The translations under genes were made by a program, and so were the position numbers. The notes beneath the pieces are model-generated. The model searched no databases, had not been told where the DNA came from, and worked only from the letters and a program-made list of their open reading frames with translations. From Klebsiella pneumoniae (GTDB lineage: Bacteria; Pseudomonadota; Gammaproteobacteria; Pseudomonadales; Pseudohongiellaceae), in NCBI GenBank assembly GCA_945869725.1, contig CAMBPO010000020.1, positions 1-44,014 of the forward strand: a stretch of 44,014 bases of DNA, written 5' to 3'. Below, in pieces: positions 1 through 8,437 of the stretch. How positions within the stretch are numbered: the stretch's first letter is position 1; every line of letters begins with the position of its first letter.

Positions 1-861
1 TCAGCAAGACTGCTGACGGCAGACCCAAGGTTGCTGGCGGATCTGTTGCAACCCGTCGTTGAGGCAGTCAAACAGTTTGCAGAAAAAGTCGGGGCGAGTT
101 CCTGGCATTTACTGTTTCCGGATCAGGCAAGTTCTGTGCTGCTGGACCAAACGACGCTGATTCGCCGCGAGGCGTGCCAGTTTCATTGGCACAACAACGC
201 CTATGAGACATTTGATGACTTTCTGATCAGGTGCAGCTCGCGAAAACGAAAGACTCTGAAAAAGGAGCGCAGTGATGTTGCTCGCCAGGGTTTTATGTTT
301 GAGCGACTGACAGGGGAGCAGCTGACCAGAGAAATCTGGGACCAGTTTTATGTGTTTTACCAGAATACCTACCAGGTACGTGGTCAGCATGGTTATCTGA
401 CCCGCGACTTTTTTACCGGTGTTCATCAGCAATTGGCGGACCAGGTGTTTCTGATCATGGTTCGTCATGATACACAACCGCGATATGTGGCCGGTGCGAT
501 GTTTCTCAAAGACAAAAACACCTTGTACGGACGTTATTGGGGGTGTGAACAAGATTATCAGAATCTGCATTTCGAAACGTGTTACTACCAAGGCATCGAT
601 ATCTGTATTGCAGAGGGACTCGAGCGTTTTGATGCAGGCGCTCAGGGCGAGCATAAACTGCGGCGCGGATTCGAACCGGTAACAACAAGGTCATACCATT
701 GGATAAAACATCCGCAGTTTTCTGATGCCATCAGAGACTTCTGCAATGAAGAGCGGCAGCATAACCAAACATACGTCACTGCTGCTGTCGAAAAGCTACC
801 CTTCAAACATATCGAAGTGGATTCGGCTCAGGTGCTTTTGCCAACCATTAAGGACAGCTGA
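1..861 (+). CDS. FemAB/GNAT-like acyltransferase (COG3146-type), 5' truncated by window edge
   Basis: The reading frame is open from base 1 with no stop upstream, so the true start lies outside the window; the first possible internal start is a TTG at 31. The visible part (about 286 residues) resembles the C-terminal GNAT-fold part of the COG3146/DUF482 family, annotated as peptidoglycan-biosynthesis or GNAT N-acetyltransferase-like proteins. Features seen are the basic stretch CSSRKRKTLKKERSD, a GAMFLKDKNTLYGRYWGC block and a FDAGAQGEHKLRRGFEP block typical of this family. Family members are usually nearer 380 residues, so roughly 100 N-terminal residues are missing. The substrate is unknown. 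It runs convergently into yaaA with a 121-base gap in which I see no clear terminator. Family call is fairly sure; function is not. Confidence 0.8.
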   Translation, partial: SARLLTADPRLLADLLQPVVEAVKQFAEKVGASSWHLLFPDQASSVLLDQTTLIRREACQFHWHNNAYETFDDFLIRCSSRKRKTLKKERSDVARQGFMFERLTGEQLTREIWDQFYVFYQNTYQVRGQHGYLTRDFFTGVHQQLADQVFLIMVRHDTQPRYVAGAMFLKDKNTLYGRYWGCEQDYQNLHFETCYYQGIDICIAEGLERFDAGAQGEHKLRRGFEPVTTRSYHWIKHPQFSDAIRDFCNEERQHNQTYVTAAVEKLPFKHIEVDSAQVLLPTIKDS

Positions 862-982
862 CGCTGTTGCTCAGTGTCAAGTATCAGAAAGTGCAGCTGT
901 ATTTGTATAAATTCCGCGAGATTTTTTAATCAGATCTCTGATAAAACGGGCGTCACTACAGAGAAGATTGCGCCTATTCATT

Positions 983-1756
983 TCATACCAGTCTGCGCAG
1001 AAACACGGGAGATTCCGGGGTAGAATCCCTTACGCTATATTGATAACCATCGGCGCAGAACTGTTTCAGACCATCCACGGATTGCACACGATTGCGGATC
1101 AGAAACGACGCCATTCTGCCGCGAGCCTTCTTGGCAAAAAAGCTGATAATTTTAAATTGACCATTCTTGTAATCTTTAAAAACCGGGCTGATAACCGGGT
1201 AAGTTAAAGACTTTTCATTGACCGCGCGAAAATACTCAGTTGATGCCAGATTGACCAGAAAGGGCTGTGGATCAGCTTGCAGACAATTCCGCAAGTTGTC
1301 TGCAAGCCGTGTTCCCCAGAAAGCGTACAGTGATTTGAGCTTGCCCTGTTGGAGAGCTGTTCCCATTTCAAGGCGATACGCCTGAATTAAATCCAGGGGC
1401 CGCAGCACACCGTAGAGACCCGACAAAATTCTCAGGTGTTGTTGAGCGTAGTCCAGGTCTTGCTGACAGAAGGACTTCACATCGAGTCCGGTATAAACAT
1501 CACCGGTGAATGCAAAAATTGCCGGTCGCGCATTGTGTGATGTAAAGGGCAATGACCAGTTGATATTGCGCTCAAAATTCAATTCGCCCAGATTGGAGCT
1601 GATACTCATCAAAACAGACAAATCGTCGGGTGTGAGTTTCCGCAGAGCCTGATTCAGTATTGAAGAGTCATCCAGAAACTGCGGCACAGTAGTCTCAAGC
1701 GTGGGCAATGTACTATCAAAATCCAACGATTTGGCCGGAGATAAAACCAATAACAT
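983..1756 (-). CDS. yaaA: YaaA family peroxide stress protein (DUF328)
   Basis: Predicted 257-residue cytoplasmic protein of the YaaA/DUF328 family. In E. coli YaaA is induced by OxyR and lowers intracellular free iron during peroxide stress, limiting Fenton damage. Recognisable blocks are the N-terminus MLLVLSPAKSLDFD, the YTGLDVKSF block, the LRILSGLYGVLRPLD block and the C-terminal ARGRMASFLI block, all in family order and at full family length. The start was set at ATG 1756, because GAGG lies about 8 bases upstream; the frame extends 17 codons further but without a better signal and into the end of the next gene. The upstream same-strand gene ends only 23 bases away, so the two are probably cotranscribed. 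Confidence 0.93.
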   Translation of the reverse strand: MLLVLSPAKSLDFDSTLPTLETTVPQFLDDSSILNQALRKLTPDDLSVLMSISSNLGELNFERNINWSLPFTSHNARPAIFAFTGDVYTGLDVKSFCQQDLDYAQQHLRILSGLYGVLRPLDLIQAYRLEMGTALQQGKLKSLYAFWGTRLADNLRNCLQADPQPFLVNLASTEYFRAVNEKSLTYPVISPVFKDYKNGQFKIISFFAKKARGRMASFLIRNRVQSVDGLKQFCADGYQYSVRDSTPESPVFLRRLV

Positions 1757-1779
1757 AAGCGCCTCAGAGACAAAAAAAA

Positions 1780-2271
1780 CTAAACGGATGCGGCAATTTC
1801 CAACCACCAGTTCAGCGGCGTAACACCGTCCTGAGGGTCATAAACATTGCCATAGTACCAAACGGTATCAGGAAAATTGACAAGTACTTTATTGATCGCG
1901 TCCTCTATTTTCTGAAACCCGATCGAAACATGAATGGTAAAAACAAGTATTCGAGGGGATATTAGATCAAGTGTGCCGTCGATCATTTCAAGCTCGGGGG
2001 TGAGCATCTGGTCAAGTTCGTCTGTGTTATGCTTGCTGAAAACCCGTATACAAAGATTTCCACTATGCTCGATCAACTTCCAGCCCGCCTTGTCATCCGT
2101 CGGGTAACAGATGCGATCGTGTGCAGCCAGCCCACGGATAAAGGCCGGCGATTTTTCTACACGGAACTCTTTGCGTCGGGCATCTAAAACAACAGCACTG
2201 ACCTGTTCAACGATAGCATCGCCTTGTGGGTTGTATCCTGCAATCAGCGGAATTTGCACTGCGTCAGACAT
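1780..2271 (-). CDS. Uncharacterised protein, DUF4265-like
   Basis: Predicted 163-residue soluble protein without signal peptide or membrane segment. It loosely resembles DUF4265 proteins: a beta-rich N-terminal half (YNPQGDAIVEQVSAVVLD, then VEKSPAFIRGLAAHDRI), a GWKLIEHSGNLCIRVFSK block, and a C-terminus ending in a tryptophan-rich PLNWWLEIA segment. The family match is from memory of its pattern and is tentative; no function is known. The ATG at 2271 was preferred to the TTG at 2286 because GGAG lies 5 bases before it. It is probably cotranscribed with yaaA, 23 bases downstream, but I know of no functional link. Confidence 0.7.
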   Translation of the reverse strand: MSDAVQIPLIAGYNPQGDAIVEQVSAVVLDARRKEFRVEKSPAFIRGLAAHDRICYPTDDKAGWKLIEHSGNLCIRVFSKHNTDELDQMLTPELEMIDGTLDLISPRILVFTIHVSIGFQKIEDAINKVLVNFPDTVWYYGNVYDPQDGVTPLNWWLEIAASV

Positions 2272-2332
2272 GGAGGCTCCAGGCAAATGAGAAATACACG
2301 TTCAGAGGCGGCATTGTACCCCGCGGAGTCTT

Positions 2333-2698
2333 ATGCTGGAACTGTTTGAGAAATTCGCTCAGCGTCATCAGGCGTGGCGACAACCGTTGCTGCTGGCGCT
2401 GGTGATGTCCGGCGCGGTGTTTTTTGGCATTGTTACATTGGTATCATCTGCAGATCTTGATAAGTGGCTTATCCCCAGTATTTTGCTGGTGTTATGGTTG
2501 TTGCAGTTTTATTCAGGCCTGAATCTGTTTGCCGTTGTCCCGCCCAGAGCAGATGCCAGGCTGGCCTGGAAGCTCAGGATCAAGCGCAAGGCGCATCGTT
2601 TTTGTTACCACTTGTTTGCGTGGTTTATGCTGCTGGTCACGATAGCGTGGGCACTGACCAGCCTGCAATTGATAGCGGCCTGGCTTCGAATCGCCTGA
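2333..2698 (+). CDS. Small inner-membrane protein, unknown function
   Basis: Predicted 121-residue protein with three hydrophobic segments (about residues 18-40, 45-68 and 92-118) linked by a basic region (RADARLAWKLRIKRKAHR) that should face the cytoplasm. GGAG four bases before the ATG supports the start. I recognise no conserved domain. The protein reads in the same direction as the thioesterase gene 67 bases downstream, so a shared transcript is possible. Codon use looks like its neighbours, which supports it being a real gene rather than a chance frame. Confidence 0.75.
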   Translation: MLELFEKFAQRHQAWRQPLLLALVMSGAVFFGIVTLVSSADLDKWLIPSILLVLWLLQFYSGLNLFAVVPPRADARLAWKLRIKRKAHRFCYHLFAWFMLLVTIAWALTSLQLIAAWLRIA

Positions 2699-2765
2699 AT
2701 CTGTTGTTTGAATGCTGCTAGTATAGAGTCCAAGTTAAATGACGCAGTAAAGAAGGAGCATTCTA

Positions 2766-3179
2766 ATGAGCCTGATCGACGACGATATGGATAAAGACCC
2801 TACCCCGACCGGGGAGTTGGCGTTACAAACGCTGGCGATGCCTCGCGATACCAATGCTAATGGCGATATCTTTGGAGGCTGGCTGGTGTCGCAGATGGAT
2901 CTGGCGGCAGGGATTGCAACCAAGCAGATCACCCGAGGTCGCTCCGCCACCGTTGCAATCAAGAATGTCGAGTTTCTTGCACCCGTCAGTGTTGGCTCGG
3001 TTGTCAGCTGTTATGCAGAGGTTCTGGAAATTGGTCGCAGCTCCATGCACATCAATATTGAAGTTTGGATATCCAATTCACTGATTCAAAAAGCGCAACG
3101 TAAAGTAGCCGAGGGCCTTTTTGTTTTTGTTGCGATTGACGAAAACGGCCGAACCCGGCGCATCAACGTGAGCGCCTGA
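2766..3179 (+). CDS. yciA: Acyl-CoA thioesterase, YciA-type hotdog fold
   Basis: Predicted 137-residue cytoplasmic hotdog-fold thioesterase that hydrolyses acyl-CoA to free acid and CoA. The family signature NANGDIFGGWLVSQMD (about residues 30-45) holds the catalytic Asp; it is followed by GRSATVAIKNVEFLAPVSVGSVV, as in YciA. Length matches the family (about 130 residues). A strong AAGGAG lies 7 bases before the ATG, and a TATAGA at 2722-2727 may be a -10 element, though no clear -35 accompanies it. The gene is followed by a shared bidirectional terminator. Substrate range cannot be told from sequence; E. coli YciA accepts many chain lengths. Confidence 0.92.
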   Translation: MSLIDDDMDKDPTPTGELALQTLAMPRDTNANGDIFGGWLVSQMDLAAGIATKQITRGRSATVAIKNVEFLAPVSVGSVVSCYAEVLEIGRSSMHINIEVWISNSLIQKAQRKVAEGLFVFVAIDENGRTRRINVSA

Positions 3180-3236
3180 ATGGCAGCACGGAAAACCTGC
3201 GTGGGGTGGTCATAAGAGACCTTGCGGAATCGGAAT

Positions 3237-3264
3237 AAAAAAGGGCGCCAGGGCGCCCTTTTTT
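3237..3264. terminator. Bidirectional rho-independent terminator between yciA and tcyP
   Basis: A GC-rich inverted repeat (GGGCGCC at 3243-3249 and GGCGCCC at 3252-3258) is flanked by six A on the left and six T on the right. It therefore makes a hairpin followed by a U-tract when read from either strand, which fits its place between two convergent genes (stops at 3179 and 3282). Confidence 0.9.
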
Positions 3265-3281
3265 ATTGCCAGGAATCAGCG

Positions 3282-4625
3282 CTACACCCCGTCTTTGACA
3301 ACCGTGCTGGTAATGACCCCACTGGTCATCGCACCGCTTACATTCAGTGCCGTGCGTCCCATATCAATCAGCGGTTCAATAGAGATCAGCAGAGCGACCA
3401 ATGTAATTGGCAGACCCATCGCCGGCAGCACAATCAGTGCAGCAAAGGTAGCGCCGCCACCGACACCCGCAACGCCAAACGAGCTGATGGTGATAATACC
3501 AATCAGGCTGAGGATAAATCCTGGTGCCAATGGATCAATGCCGACAGTTGGTGCCGCCATCACTGCCAGCATGGCTGGATAAATTCCTGCGCAACCGTTC
3601 TGTCCAATGGTTGCGCCGAATGAAGCTGACAAGCTGGCAATTGAGGGCGGTACCTTCAGCTCATCGACTTGTGTTTTGATATTCATAGGAATGGTAGCGG
3701 CTGAACTTCGGGTAGCAAACGCAAAGGTCAGCACAGGCCAGATCTTGCGGAAAAAGTCTATCGGGTTGTTACCGGTCAGGCTCAGCAGTAAGCCATGAAT
3801 CAGGAACATGATAGCGATGGCAACGTAGGACGCGATCACAAAACCTATCAGGTTGAGAATGTCTGACCCATTGGAACTGGCCACAACATAGGTCATTAAC
3901 GAGAGAATGCCATAAGGGGTCAACCCCATCACCAGCTTGACCAGGCGCATAATCACGGCCTGTATGGTGTCTGTGAAATCGCGGATTCTATCGGCTTGTT
4001 CAGGTTTTTCACGGCTGACCAGCAATGCTGCCAGGCCAAACAGCATTCCAAAAATGACCACAGCGATGATGGATGTATCCCTTGCCCCGGTCAGATCAGC
4101 AAAGATGTTGGTGGGTATAAAACGCACCAAGACTTCCGCCATGTTCAGATCAGCAACCACTTCCTGGCGTGTTTCCAGAACGGTTGCGCGCGCATTCTCG
4201 CGATCGCCACCGGTCATACCTTCGGCGCTCAGTCCAAACATATTCGTTACCAGAATTCCGACCAGCGCGGCAATCATGGTGGTAAAAACCAAAAGGCCAA
4301 TCACCGAAGCACCGATTCTGCCGAGCGCCGCAACCTGATGGAGCTTAACTACTGCTGCAATCATGGTTACCAGAACCAAAGGCATGATGATCATGCGCAG
4401 TAAGGCGACATAAACATCCCCCGGAAGATCGGTCCAGGTCAGCGTTGGGGAGATGGCACTGAGATCTCCGCCGTGAACAATCTGCAGCAAAAATCCGAAA
4501 ACCACACCAAGGATCAGGGCAACAAACACTTGCTTGGCAAGGCTGGTTTCCGGTTTTTTGAGTTTGAACAAGGCAAAAAGCAGGGCAATAAAAATGAGGA
4601 CGCCGGTGGCGGTCAGAAATGACAT
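3282..4625 (-). CDS. tcyP: L-cystine:cation symporter of the dicarboxylate/amino acid symporter family
   Basis: Predicted 447-residue inner-membrane transporter with multiple hydrophobic helices. It resembles E. coli TcyP (YdjN), the L-cystine importer: an N-terminus of the type IFIALLFALFKLKKPETSLAKQVFVALILGVVFG, the FIPTNIFADLTGARDTSIIAVVIFG block, and the re-entrant-loop/substrate region ATRSSAATIPMNI followed by GATIGQNGCAGIYPAMLAV. Length is close to the E. coli protein. Uptake would be driven by Na+ or H+. It stands alone, read toward the shared terminator, with no cysteine-metabolism gene nearby. Glutamate/dicarboxylate transport is the main alternative, but the GCAGIYPA segment favours cystine. 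Confidence 0.88.
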   Translation of the reverse strand: MSFLTATGVLIFIALLFALFKLKKPETSLAKQVFVALILGVVFGFLLQIVHGGDLSAISPTLTWTDLPGDVYVALLRMIIMPLVLVTMIAAVVKLHQVAALGRIGASVIGLLVFTTMIAALVGILVTNMFGLSAEGMTGGDRENARATVLETRQEVVADLNMAEVLVRFIPTNIFADLTGARDTSIIAVVIFGMLFGLAALLVSREKPEQADRIRDFTDTIQAVIMRLVKLVMGLTPYGILSLMTYVVASSNGSDILNLIGFVIASYVAIAIMFLIHGLLLSLTGNNPIDFFRKIWPVLTFAFATRSSAATIPMNIKTQVDELKVPPSIASLSASFGATIGQNGCAGIYPAMLAVMAAPTVGIDPLAPGFILSLIGIITISSFGVAGVGGGATFAALIVLPAMGLPITLVALLISIEPLIDMGRTALNVSGAMTSGVITSTVVKDGV

Positions 4626-4745
4626 GAAGGTAACTCCCTTATTGTTGTACCGCAGTTATAGCTGGATGAGCAGATGAGAGCAAACGCTTTTTATTCATAA
4701 GCTTATACGTTGGAGTCGCGGCTGCCGTAAACATGGGCTATCACA

Positions 4746-6956
4746 TCAGACCGGTTCAAGTCTTGCGTAAGAGAGCACCAGCCACTTGCTGCCGACTTCT
4801 TTGAAATTTACCTGTACACGTGCACTCGGACCACTGCCCTCGTAGTTCAATACAACGCCTTCGCCAAATTTGCCGTGCCGCACGCGCTGCCCCAACGTAA
4901 TTCCGGTGTCCGGCACTTCAGCGCCAGCGCGATAACCGGGCTGGCGCCCCGGTGAAACCATGGGTCTTTGTATCGTGGTCTTCATGCGAACCGGTTCAAC
5001 CAGCTCTTTTGGCAGTTCACGGATAAACCGCGAAGGCCGGCACATAGTGACATCGCCATGCAGGCGTCGTGATTCTGCGCAGGTAATAAACAGCTTTTGC
5101 ATGGCGCGTGTAATACCGACATAACAAAGCCGGCGCTCCTCCTCAATGCCGCTCAGATTTTCCATGGACATCTTATGAGGAAACAAGCCTTCTTCCATGC
5201 CGGCCATAAACACCAGCGGAAACTCTAGGCCTTTAGCGCTGTGCAAGGTCATCAACTGCACGGCATCGTCGGATTCACTTGCCTGCGACTCACCGGCGTC
5301 GAGTGCAGCCTGATCCAGAAATGCGGCGAGCACGTCAGAGTCTCGTGCCGGGATATCGCCGGACTCAATGTCAGACTCAACACCTCGCCACTCTTCAGCA
5401 AAGCTGCGGGTGGCAGTAATCAGTTCATCAAGGTTTTCAAGCCGGGCCTGCGCTTTTTCGCCGCCCTCTTTTTCGTGGTGCGGGATCAAGCCACTGTGCT
5501 GGATCACATAGGAGACTTTCCCGCCCAGTTCGATGCTGGCACAGGCCGCATCCATGTCATTGATCAGGCGCATAAAATTCTGTACTGCGGCAGCCGCTCG
5601 AGCAGGCAAAAGTTTGTGATCGATGGTTTTATTGCAGGCTTGCCAAAGCGAGCTGCCGTCCTGTCGCGCCAGATCTCTTAACGTGTCCAGAGTGCGATCC
5701 CCAATGCCGCGCACGGGAACATTGATCACCCGCTCCATGGCGGTATCATCAAAGCGGTTGATCACCAAGCGCAGATACGCCAGAGCATTGCGGATTTCCA
5801 GCCGATCATAAAAACGCTGGCCTCCGTAAATGCGGTAAGGCATGGCGACACGCAACAGAGCTTCTTCGAGCTCCCGAGACTGCGCGTTGGAACGATACAG
5901 AATCGCTGCCTCTGTCAGCCGGTGGCCGGTGTTCATCCAGTCCTGCAGTCTATCCACAATAAAGCGGGCTTCGTCCTGCTCGTTGAAGGCCTCGTACAGT
6001 GAAATACACTCGCCTTCCTGGCCTTCAGTCCACAGCTCTTTGCCGAGGCGGCCCTGGTTATTGCCGATCAGCTTGTTTGCAGCGTTGAGAATGGTAGATG
6101 TAGAGCGGTAATTCTGCTCAAGCTTGATGATTTCTGCACCGGCAAAGTCAGTATTGAACTGCTGAATATTCTCAATACGCGCGCCGCGCCAGCCGTAGAT
6201 TGACTGATCGTCGTCGCCTACCACCATCAGATGACTGTTTTTGCCGGCAAGCACACGCAGCCACGCATATTGCACAGCGTTGGTATCCTGAAACTCGTCC
6301 ACCAGAATGTGCTGGAAACGCTGTTGATAATGCGCCAGCAGCGGCGGATTATTCAGCCACAACTCATGCGCGCGCAACAGAATTTCCCCAAAGTCCACCA
6401 TACCGCCACGTTGGCAGGCGTCCTCGTAGGCTTTGTAAACGCTGATCATGGTGCGGGTATAGTCATCACCAAAATGTTCGATGTGGCCAGCGCGCAGACC
6501 TTCATCTTTCTGACCGTTGATATACCACTGGATTTGACGTGGCGGCCATTTTTCATCGTTGACGCCGAGTGCTTTGCACAGGCGCTTGATCAGGCGCAGC
6601 TGATCATCACTGTCCAGAATCTGAAAACTTTCGGGCAGGTTCGCCTCTCGCCAGTGGGTGCGTAACAAGCGATGTGCCAGTCCGTGGAAGGTACCAACCC
6701 ACATCCCGCCAATGGGCCGCTCCAGCAGCTCTTCGATACGGTTGCGCATTTCACGCGCAGCTTTATTGGTAAAAGTCACCGCCATAACGCCAAACGGCGA
6801 GACGCCTTCAACCAGCATCAACCAGGCAATACGATGCACCAGCACACGGGTTTTGCCGCTGCCGGCGCCCGCCAACACCAGCATGCTGGCTGGGGGAGCG
6901 GCAACGGCACGGCGCTGCTGGTCATTAAGGGAATCTAAAAGGTATGAAACGTCCAT
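4746..6956 (-). CDS. uvrD: DNA helicase II UvrD
   Basis: Predicted 736-residue SF1A 3'-5' DNA helicase that acts in nucleotide-excision repair with UvrABC and in MutHLS mismatch repair, and strips RecA from DNA. It follows E. coli UvrD closely along its whole length: Walker A GAGSGKT at residues 30-36, DEFQD Walker B, DDDQSIYGWRGA, EQNYRST, LMTLHSAKGLEF, YVGITRAMQ and the C-terminal Tudor-like tail GQRVRHGKFGEGVVLNYEGSGP. The start at ATG 6956 matches the conserved MDVSYLLDSLND N-terminus; the longer upstream frame (to 7139) has no homologous sequence. The ribosome-binding site is weak. A candidate LexA box lies 46 bases upstream, and E. coli uvrD is a known SOS gene. Confidence 0.97.
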   Translation of the reverse strand: MDVSYLLDSLNDQQRRAVAAPPASMLVLAGAGSGKTRVLVHRIAWLMLVEGVSPFGVMAVTFTNKAAREMRNRIEELLERPIGGMWVGTFHGLAHRLLRTHWREANLPESFQILDSDDQLRLIKRLCKALGVNDEKWPPRQIQWYINGQKDEGLRAGHIEHFGDDYTRTMISVYKAYEDACQRGGMVDFGEILLRAHELWLNNPPLLAHYQQRFQHILVDEFQDTNAVQYAWLRVLAGKNSHLMVVGDDDQSIYGWRGARIENIQQFNTDFAGAEIIKLEQNYRSTSTILNAANKLIGNNQGRLGKELWTEGQEGECISLYEAFNEQDEARFIVDRLQDWMNTGHRLTEAAILYRSNAQSRELEEALLRVAMPYRIYGGQRFYDRLEIRNALAYLRLVINRFDDTAMERVINVPVRGIGDRTLDTLRDLARQDGSSLWQACNKTIDHKLLPARAAAAVQNFMRLINDMDAACASIELGGKVSYVIQHSGLIPHHEKEGGEKAQARLENLDELITATRSFAEEWRGVESDIESGDIPARDSDVLAAFLDQAALDAGESQASESDDAVQLMTLHSAKGLEFPLVFMAGMEEGLFPHKMSMENLSGIEEERRLCYVGITRAMQKLFITCAESRRLHGDVTMCRPSRFIRELPKELVEPVRMKTTIQRPMVSPGRQPGYRAGAEVPDTGITLGQRVRHGKFGEGVVLNYEGSGPSARVQVNFKEVGSKWLVLSYARLEPV

Positions 6957-7001
6957 CCCGGTATGATAGCAGCCCGACTGGAATCTGGCTCTGTAAAAAA
7001 A

Positions 7002-7017
7002 CCGTATAAGATGACAG
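7002..7017 (-). promoter_or_regulatory. Candidate LexA (SOS) box upstream of uvrD
   Basis: Read toward uvrD, this 16-base site is CTGT-N8-ACGG, differing from the gammaproteobacterial LexA consensus CTGT-N8-ACAG by one base and with an A/T-rich centre. It sits 46 bases before the uvrD start, a reasonable promoter position. E. coli uvrD is LexA-regulated, so the placement is expected biologically, but one such near-match can arise by chance in a window of this length. Confidence 0.45.
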
Positions 7018-7162
7018 CAGCTTGTCGCTATGGCGGACACGACCAGACGCGTGGCGGTAATTGCGCTTTTTCCAACGCAGGCATGCTGATAAACTGCGGA
7101 GCCCTCGCTCGGTAACTGCCAGGGCTGATACCCATACACGAACTGTACGCCAGGAGTAGATT

Positions 7163-8350
7163 ATGTCTGCAAAATCAGACAACGCACCTTTTGACTGGAA
7201 GGATCCATTTCTGTTTGAAGAACTTCTGACGGAAGAGGAGCGCATGATCCGTGATGCTGCGCGGCAGTATTGTCAGGAAAAACTGTTGCCACGTGTGCGC
7301 GATGCCTACCGGAAGGAACAGACAGATCCGGCGATTTTCCGCGAAATGGGCGAATTGGGTTTGTTAGGGCCGGCATTGGATGGTTATGGCTGCAGTGGCA
7401 CAAATTACGTCAGTTACGGTTTGATTGCCCGCGAAGTCGAAGCGGTGGATTCAGGTTTCCGCTCGATGTTCAGTGTGCAGTCCTCACTGGTGATGCATCC
7501 CATACACGCCTTCGGCAGTGAAGAGCAGAAGCAGAAGTTCCTGCCCAAACTGGCCAGCGGTGAGTTTATTGGTTGTTTTGGCCTGACTGAGCCGGATCAT
7601 GGTTCAGATCCGGGCAGTATGGTCACGCGTGCACGCTCAGTGCCAGGTGGTTATAGTCTGAGCGGCGCTAAAAACTGGATCAGCAACTCGCCATTTGCGG
7701 ATGTGTTTATTGTCTGGGCCAAAAATGACGACGGCATCATCAAGGGTTTTATCCTGGAAAAAGGTATGAAAGGCCTGTCCGCACCTAAAATCGAAGGCAA
7801 GCTGGCGCTGCGAGCATCCATTACCGGCGAAATCGTGATGGATGAAGTGTTTGTCCCTGAAGAAAACATGCTGCCTCACGTTGAAGGCTTAAAAGGCCCG
7901 TTCAGTTGTCTGAACTCCGCACGTCTTGGTATTGCATGGGGCGCATTAGGAGCTGCAGAAACCTGTTGGCACGCTGCACGACAGTATGTGCTGGATCGCA
8001 AACAATTTGGTCGTCCTCTGGCGGCCAACCAGTTGATACAGAAAAAGTTGGCAGTTATGCAGACAGACATCAGCCTGGCGCTGCTGGGTTGTCTGCAGGC
8101 CACCCGCCTGAAAGATCAAGGCAAACTTGGCATTCCCACCATTTCCCTGCTCAAGCGCAACAACTGCATCAAGGCACTGGAAGTCGCCCGCGAAGCGCGC
8201 GATATGCTGGGTGGTAACGGCATCTCTGATGAGTACCCGGTGATGCGCCACATGCAAAACCTAGAGGTAGTGAATACCTACGAAGGCACACAGGACATCC
8301 ACGCGCTGATTCTCGGTCGCGCCCAGACCGGCATTCAGGCGTTCTTCTGA
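7163..8350 (+). CDS. gcdH: Glutaryl-CoA dehydrogenase
   Basis: Predicted 395-residue FAD-dependent acyl-CoA dehydrogenase that oxidises and decarboxylates glutaryl-CoA to crotonyl-CoA in lysine, tryptophan and dicarboxylate breakdown. Evidence is the glutaryl-CoA-dehydrogenase pattern rather than a generic one: [57 protein letters not shown], and the C-terminal [24 protein letters not shown], in which Glu374 is the expected catalytic base. AGGAG lies 8 bases before the ATG. It is divergent from uvrD. The LysR regulator and CoA-transferase often next to gcdH are absent here. The partial kynureninase near 43.3 kb hints that tryptophan breakdown may also occur, but the genes are far apart. Confidence 0.95.
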   Translation: MSAKSDNAPFDWKDPFLFEELLTEEERMIRDAARQYCQEKLLPRVRDAYRKEQTDPAIFREMGELGLLGPALDGYGCSGTNYVSYGLIAREVEAVDSGFRSMFSVQSSLVMHPIHAFGSEEQKQKFLPKLASGEFIGCFGLTEPDHGSDPGSMVTRARSVPGGYSLSGAKNWISNSPFADVFIVWAKNDDGIIKGFILEKGMKGLSAPKIEGKLALRASITGEIVMDEVFVPEENMLPHVEGLKGPFSCLNSARLGIAWGALGAAETCWHAARQYVLDRKQFGRPLAANQLIQKKLAVMQTDISLALLGCLQATRLKDQGKLGIPTISLLKRNNCIKALEVAREARDMLGGNGISDEYPVMRHMQNLEVVNTYEGTQDIHALILGRAQTGIQAFF

Positions 8351-8373
8351 TTTTTTCTGAATGGGCGGTGAAT

Positions 8374-8410
8374 GGGGACGGAGAGATCAAAAAATGATCT
8401 CTCCGTCCCC
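8374..8410. repeat. REP-like perfect palindrome (16-bp arms, A5 loop)
   Basis: Two perfectly complementary 16-base arms (8374-8389 and 8395-8410, each beginning or ending with GGGGACGG/CCGTCCCC) are separated by five A. It starts 24 bases after the gcdH stop. There is no T-tract after it, so it is not a standard terminator, although such a strong hairpin could stop transcription or protect the gcdH mRNA 3' end. Sequences with GGGGACGGAG arms and adjacent CCCCAATT are, as I recall, common in REP-type elements mobilised by RAYT transposases; that link is inference. Confidence 0.8.
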
Positions 8411-8433
8411 AATTGAGCGTCCCCAATTGAGCG
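8407..8433. repeat. 13-bp direct repeat abutting the msrB start
   Basis: The 13-mer CCCCAATTGAGCG occurs at 8407-8419 and again at 8421-8433, separated by one T. The first copy overlaps the right arm of the palindrome, so the two structures form one element. The second copy ends four bases before the msrB start codon, leaving no room for a normal ribosome-binding site between them. Confidence 0.85.
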
Positions 8434-8437
8434 CGAA

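Noticed and set aside
935..955. Small ATCAG/CTGAT inverted repeat between the first gene and yaaA
   Set aside because: Only five A/T-rich pairs and no T-tract after it on either strand, so it is not a credible terminator.
6957..7139. N-terminal extension of the uvrD frame by 61 codons
   Set aside because: It has no UvrD homology; E. coli UvrD begins exactly with the sequence at 6956, and the extension would overlap promoter-like DNA.
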